NCBI RefSeq assembly: GCF_014696675.1
Contig: NZ_JACJQN010000029.1
Location: 1 to 45,635, forward strand
Direction: 5' to 3'
DNA length: 45,635 nt
Origin: Phormidium tenue FACHB-1052
GTDB lineage: Bacteria; Cyanobacteriota; Cyanobacteriia; Phormidesmidales; Phormidesmidaceae
Below the pieces are notes generated by a model that made no database searches, was not told the DNA's origin, and saw only the letters and a program-made list of their open reading frames with translations. The translations under genes and the position numbers were made by a program. The stretch's first letter is position 1; each line of letters opens with the position of its first letter. Positions 42,103 to 45,635 of this stretch are shown here, piece by piece.

Positions 42103-44280
42103 TTAAAACTCGGCCCGGCATGCAGGGTGAACGCCTCCCTGACCACAGATATACTCTAGCTGCTCGCCCTCAAGATTCAACGCCTGAGAAAAGTCTACTC
42201 CCACTAGCAGTTCAGTAGTTTCTGGGGCCACGATAGTAGTGACAAACGCATCTCCCTGCGATCGCTCCGGCGTAAAAAATCGTGCCCCAGCCAGGTTTAC
42301 TCCAGCCAGGTTCGCCTTCGCCAATACCGCCCCCTCCAGGTTGGCTCCTTCCAGGTTGGCTCCTTCCATGTTAGCCTGGCTGAGATCAACCCCTCGTAAC
42401 AAGCCATTGGCAAGGTTAGCCTGCCGCAGGTTAGCCGCCGTTAAGTCCGCCTCGCTTAAGTTGGCGTCAGCCAAGTCCGCTCGGGTTAGATCCGCAGAGG
42501 TCAGAGTTGCCCCAGCCAGATACGCTTGTCGTAGGCGAGCATCCACAAAACTGGCTTGATTCAAATTGGCATCAGTCAAGTCTGCTCCCACTAGACTGGT
42601 ACCGTCAAACTTGCCATGGCTGACATCCGCAGCAATAAACCAGGCACTGCTCGCATTGGCTCCAGAAAAATCGGCATAGGCCGCTAGCGAATTACTCAAG
42701 TTAGCCCTCAGCAGGCTAGTATTTCGAAACACCGTATGACGCAGATGTGCCGCCACCAGACTGACCTCTGTTAGGTCTGAGCCACTAAAGTCAGTCGTCC
42801 AATCATCAAAGGTATCCTCGCGACCATCTGCCCCCGCATCAAAAAGCTTGGCCTTGCGCATGCGCGCCCCCGACAGCACGGCGTTGCGCCAGGTAATCCC
42901 TGCCAAATGCTGCTGCTCCAGCACCATGGTAAACGCGTCGGGGCTTTCGATGATGTAGCTCAAGTTGGTGCCGCTAAGGTCAACCTGGTTGAGACTGCCG
43001 CTGTGTAACACCAAAATTTTAGTCAAGGTTTGCTTCACCGTGCGCTGTCGCAGCTGTGGCAGCAGCCGTTGCTCAGGGGGCAGAGCCAGCAGATCATTAG
43101 CTAAAGCTAGATTGAGCCGTTGCAAATGAGGAATAGCCGACGGCCCCAGCGTAACCAGGGCCTGCTGTAAAGTATCGAGTAGGCCAGGATCACTGGTCTG
43201 AGCCAGCATATCTACCAGTAGCGGTATAGCACGGCCATCCTGACTGCTGGCTAGCGCTAAAGCCGCCGCCTGGCGATCGCTAAACGAAGCGGCATTGCGG
43301 CTCAGATTTTCCACCAAAGCCAAAAACAGCACATCCCCTTGATTGGCCTGGGGCAGCCGGCGATCTAGCCACACAGCTCCCAGGCCACCCAGCACAACCA
43401 CTCCGGTTAGAGCGCTAATTACGGGCAAATGTTGCCGCCAGCCCTGTGCTCCTAGCACCGCCACTGACTCAGCCGGAGACAGCACAATGGCCCTGAGACC
43501 GCCATATTCCTCTGGAGTCAATCTCACCAGCGGCGACTCCGCTGGCGCGGCTGAAGCCTCTTCAATAGCAGAGTCATGACTCTGGCTGTCAGACACAGCA
43601 TGATATCGACTCGCTATCTGCCCGCCCCGCAACAACACAACCCGAGTGCCTGCCAGCTCGTCGTACCATGCCCGGCGCGAACGTCTCATCTGGCTGATAG
43701 CCCCCGACCCCAGGCCACAGGCGAGAGCCAGCCCACCGAACCACAGCAAACTGGGAAACGCTCCACTACTCAACCAAATTCCATAGGCCACCACTGTAGG
43801 CCCCCCCCAGCGGCCCAACTCCCTCACCAAAACCTTGTGAGCGCTAGGTAACGGTCGATCGCTTGCCACCACCTGTATTCCTAACCAGTCCTTCGGCCAG
43901 GTTTTACCCCGGATTGCCAGACCATAGAGTTGGCTACCCACAAAGACTCCTGGCAGCACCAGGGTGCCAAACCACAACACATTGGTTAGAGGCGGCACCT
44001 CCGTCACCAACCGCTGGCGCGATCGCCCCAGTGGACGGGCGATCGCCCCTTGGGCAACTGTTACCGCCGAATTTACAGGTACTAACTCAGCAGTAGAATG
44101 CCGACGAACCAACTCTCCTGCCCCCCAGGGAAGCGCTATGCTCCCCACCAGCAGCCCTACTTCTAGCCCCCAGGCCACCAGTCGCCGCAGAGCTAAACTG
44201 CGGGCAGCCGATAGCCGCCCTTGCACCCGGGCGGCAGATACCTGAGCTGCAATCGGTTGAGAATGAGAGGTTTGTGCCAT
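42103..44280 (-). CDS. RDD-domain membrane protein with HEAT-like and pentapeptide repeats
   Basis: A 725-residue protein. Hydrophobic helices at about 35-55, 100-120 and 160-200, with the RDD-type segments KTWPKDWLGIQVV and YDELAGTRVV, make an RDD domain. A membrane helix follows at about 286-305 (VISALTGVVVLGG). About 320-390 looks like HEAT-type helical repeats (AAALALASSQDGRAIPLLVDML). From about 435 to 660 run A(D/N)L-XX pentapeptide repeats, which form a right-handed beta helix. Pentapeptide proteins bind proteins or mimic DNA; the specific role here is unknown. The ATG at 44280 is the likely start. It stands alone on its strand. Confidence 0.85.
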   Translation of the reverse strand: MAQTSHSQPIAAQVSAARVQGRLSAARSLALRRLVAWGLEVGLLVGSIALPWGAGELVRRHSTAELVPVNSAVTVAQGAIARPLGRSRQRLVTEVPPLTNVLWFGTLVLPGVFVGSQLYGLAIRGKTWPKDWLGIQVVASDRPLPSAHKVLVRELGRWGGPTVVAYGIWLSSGAFPSLLWFGGLALACGLGSGAISQMRRSRRAWYDELAGTRVVLLRGGQIASRYHAVSDSQSHDSAIEEASAAPAESPLVRLTPEEYGGLRAIVLSPAESVAVLGAQGWRQHLPVISALTGVVVLGGLGAVWLDRRLPQANQGDVLFLALVENLSRNAASFSDRQAAALALASSQDGRAIPLLVDMLAQTSDPGLLDTLQQALVTLGPSAIPHLQRLNLALANDLLALPPEQRLLPQLRQRTVKQTLTKILVLHSGSLNQVDLSGTNLSYIIESPDAFTMVLEQQHLAGITWRNAVLSGARMRKAKLFDAGADGREDTFDDWTTDFSGSDLTEVSLVAAHLRHTVFRNTSLLRANLSNSLAAYADFSGANASSAWFIAADVSHGKFDGTSLVGADLTDANLNQASFVDARLRQAYLAGATLTSADLTRADLADANLSEADLTAANLRQANLANGLLRGVDLSQANMEGANLEGANLEGAVLAKANLAGVNLAGARFFTPERSQGDAFVTTIVAPETTELLVGVDFSQALNLEGEQLEYICGQGGVHPACRAEF

Positions 44281-44541
44281 AGAAAGCCCGATACAATCCA
44301 GGTTTTGAAGTTACCAAGGAGTACTGAGCGATCGCCGCCCGGAAAGCTGACCCTAGTCTTCACCATAATTGCCCTTCATAATAGCGAAGGCCTCCCATCT
44401 CGGCGGGTTTTGGCCCTCAACATTTCAACCATTCATACAGAGCCTAGGCACCTTGAAATCTGGCACATTTACTGTCACATCTACCTGTATCTCTGAATAC
44501 TATAGAGGCATAGACAAACGCTCCTATAGGGAGGACACGCT

Positions 44542-44949
44542 ATGAAAACTCTGATTAAATCTTTAACTTTGCCCGCCGCCGCCCTTGCTTTGGCCCTGGG
44601 CACCGGTGTGGCCTCAGCTCAGCCCGTTGCTCAAACTCCCCTGAGCCAGCCCGTACAGACCAGCGGTTCCATCAACCCTAGCCGCCCCTCTAGCTGTGGC
44701 GTTCTTGGCGATGGTGCAGTCCAAGTTTTGCAGGTTAATCAAGACTTTGCCGCCGTTGACCTTGCCGTAAGTGGCACCAGCGGCCTAACCCTGCTAATTC
44801 AAGGCAGCAATGGCTTCAGTGAGTGCCATACTGGCGGTGGCGGCACCATCAACGCACCGGGGCTGCTCAATCAGGGCACCTATTCCTTCTTCATCGGCAA
44901 CAGTAGCCAAACCCCCACCAGCTACAACCTCACCATTCGGGAAAACTGA
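44542..44949 (+). CDS. Small secreted protein
   Basis: A 135-residue secreted protein. A strong signal peptide occupies residues 1-26 (SLTLPAAALALALGTGVASA, cleavage after ASA). The mature part has two cysteines that could form a disulfide and a beta-rich C-terminal half ending in TYSFFIGNSSQTPTSYNLTI, reminiscent of pre-peptidase C-terminal-type beta domains. GGGAGG-like GGGAGGA is 11 bases before the ATG at 44542, giving a convincing start. Function is unknown. It is flanked by the pentapeptide protein, divergently, and the rRNA operon end. Confidence 0.7.
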   Translation: MKTLIKSLTLPAAALALALGTGVASAQPVAQTPLSQPVQTSGSINPSRPSSCGVLGDGAVQVLQVNQDFAAVDLAVSGTSGLTLLIQGSNGFSECHTGGGGTINAPGLLNQGTYSFFIGNSSQTPTSYNLTIREN

Positions 44950-45500
44950 TATCACATCCGCTTATTCAGGAATAATAGCCTTACGGCCTCTAGCAACCAG
45001 TGAAAGCCCGTTAGCCCTTGAATAAACGCCTGTCGGTTGAGCAACACCCGACACCGCTGGCCCCAAATCATGCGATCGCCCTAGACAGTCAACCCTTCTT
45101 CATTCAATTCAGCGGTCAGCAATCCACAGCACAGCCCCGCTAGTTCCTCCAGCTACGGCAGTTCTCGTCTGCACCGGGCAAATGCAGAATGGCTGGCAGT
45201 ATTTGGGGGCTACGGTTACCAATCAACGGTTTTACAGAAATTCGCTGGGAGCGACCGGGCGCGAGCCTACAGTGTCAACCCTACGGTTTGTCGCAATAAT
45301 GCCTAGGGCAACCTGTTAATCGAGAATTTTTCGAGCTGCGATAGAGCTAGCACTAGTTGACCTCAGCGGCGACAATCTTCGCTCTGGCTCACAGATATCA
45401 ATTGGTGTAGAAGAGTGGGGTTGGTTCCAAAGAAACAGTCGCTAAATGAAAGTGGACACTGCCCGTCCTACAACAGGTTAAAATCAGCCCAAAATCAAAG
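44950..45500. other. Intergenic region next to the rRNA operon
   Basis: No gene is supported in these 551 bases. One HIP1 octamer and a fragment of the GGGCAGTGCCC-type repeat (near 45450) are the only recognisable content. Confidence 0.45.
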
Positions 45501-45528
45501 AGTCCCCTTCTTATGCAAGAAGGGGACT
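45501..45528 (-). terminator. rRNA-operon intrinsic terminator
   Basis: AGTCCCCTTCTT (45501-45512) and AAGAAGGGGACT (45517-45528) form a perfect 12-bp stem with a four-base loop. It lies directly downstream of the 5S rRNA on the minus strand. T-rich bases flank it on both sides (CTTTGATTTT on the minus strand, TTTTT on the plus strand), so it may stop transcription in both directions. Confidence 0.85.
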
Positions 45529-45541
45529 TTTTGAAATAAGG

Positions 45542-45635
45542 ACCTGGCATCGAGCTATTTTGACAAGGGGCAACCCCCTCACTATCTTCGCCGCAGCTGC
45601 GTTTCACGACTGAGTTCGGGATGGGTCAGAGTGGG
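45542..45635 (-). rRNA. rrf: 5S ribosomal RNA, 3' part (truncated by the window edge)
   Basis: Read on the minus strand the end of the window matches cyanobacterial 5S rRNA from the CCCATCCCGAACTCAG loop, through GTGAAACG and the GGGGGTTGCCCC stem, to the 3' end CTCGATGCCAGGT. About 94 of roughly 118 bases are present; the 5' end and the 23S and 16S genes lie past the window. A perfect hairpin terminator follows 13 bases downstream. Confidence 0.95.

Noticed and set aside
45398..45607. A 69-codon minus-strand frame at the window end
   Set aside because: It runs through the 5S rRNA and its terminator.
1..45635. High density of GCGATCGC octamers as a novel signal
   Set aside because: This is the known HIP1 sequence of cyanobacteria; only its use in the 23980-24010 stem is noted.

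Overview
The window is a stretch of cyanobacterial chromosome. The evidence is a plastid-type NdhH, a Ycf20 homologue, a DUF1825 protein, an NhaS3-type antiporter, and many copies of the cyanobacterial HIP1 octamer GCGATCGC inside and between genes. Base composition is moderately GC-rich. Intergenic regions carry palindromic and heptamer-type repeats of the sort known from filamentous cyanobacteria. A Leptolyngbya/Nodosilinea-like filamentous lineage is my best guess, not a demonstration.

Layout. 1-7.5 kb: a lysozyme-like protein, a small cyanobacterial conserved protein, a 21-nt tandem repeat tract that reads as a heptad-repeat coiled coil interrupted by an amber codon, an ion channel with regulatory domains on both sides of its pore, a subtilisin-like exported protease, a class 3 lipase and two tiny genes. 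7.6-11.2 kb: rsmH divergent from ndhH, a phage-lambda-lysozyme-like muramidase and tRNA-His. 11.4-14.3 kb: two glycosyltransferases of the families named for arsenosugar biosynthesis (TIGR04283, TIGR04282) around a DUF547 protein and a rhodanese. 14.6-20.3 kb, all minus strand: an HtrA/Deg protease, a RimK ligase with a RimB-type aspartic protease, a DUF1400 alpha/beta hydrolase, a low-molecular-weight tyrosine phosphatase and a YbaB/EbfC protein. 20.6-24.3 kb: DUF1825, a DUF815 AAA+ ATPase, a VOC protein, an HD hydrolase and a small disordered protein with a HIP1-built terminator.

24.4-30.1 kb is a cation-homeostasis block. A seven-gene, overlapping Mrp-type Na+/H+ antiporter operon (C-D-E-F-G-MbhD-like-B) follows an NhaS3-type CPA2 antiporter. 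The Mrp operon has one antiporter-like D subunit and no large MrpA.

30.6-36.0 kb holds a complete fructose phosphotransferase system: a IIA-HPr-Enzyme I fusion, 1-phosphofructokinase and IIB'BC. This is unusual because most cyanobacteria lack the sugar PTS. From phosphoenolpyruvate to fructose-1,6-bisphosphate every step is encoded here. An inverted-repeat element lies between fruK and fruA. The divergent region at 36.0-36.5 kb carries two palindromes that look like operators.

36.5-41.7 kb: a divergent polyamine/PotABCD-type ABC importer (ATPase, Tat-lipoprotein binding protein, two permeases) followed by a KDPG aldolase. A heptamer-repeat hairpin sits between the binding-protein and permease genes. 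41.7-45.6 kb: Ycf20, a large RDD-pentapeptide-repeat membrane protein, a small secreted protein, and the 3' part of a minus-strand 5S rRNA with its terminator, which marks the end of an rRNA operon lying beyond the window.
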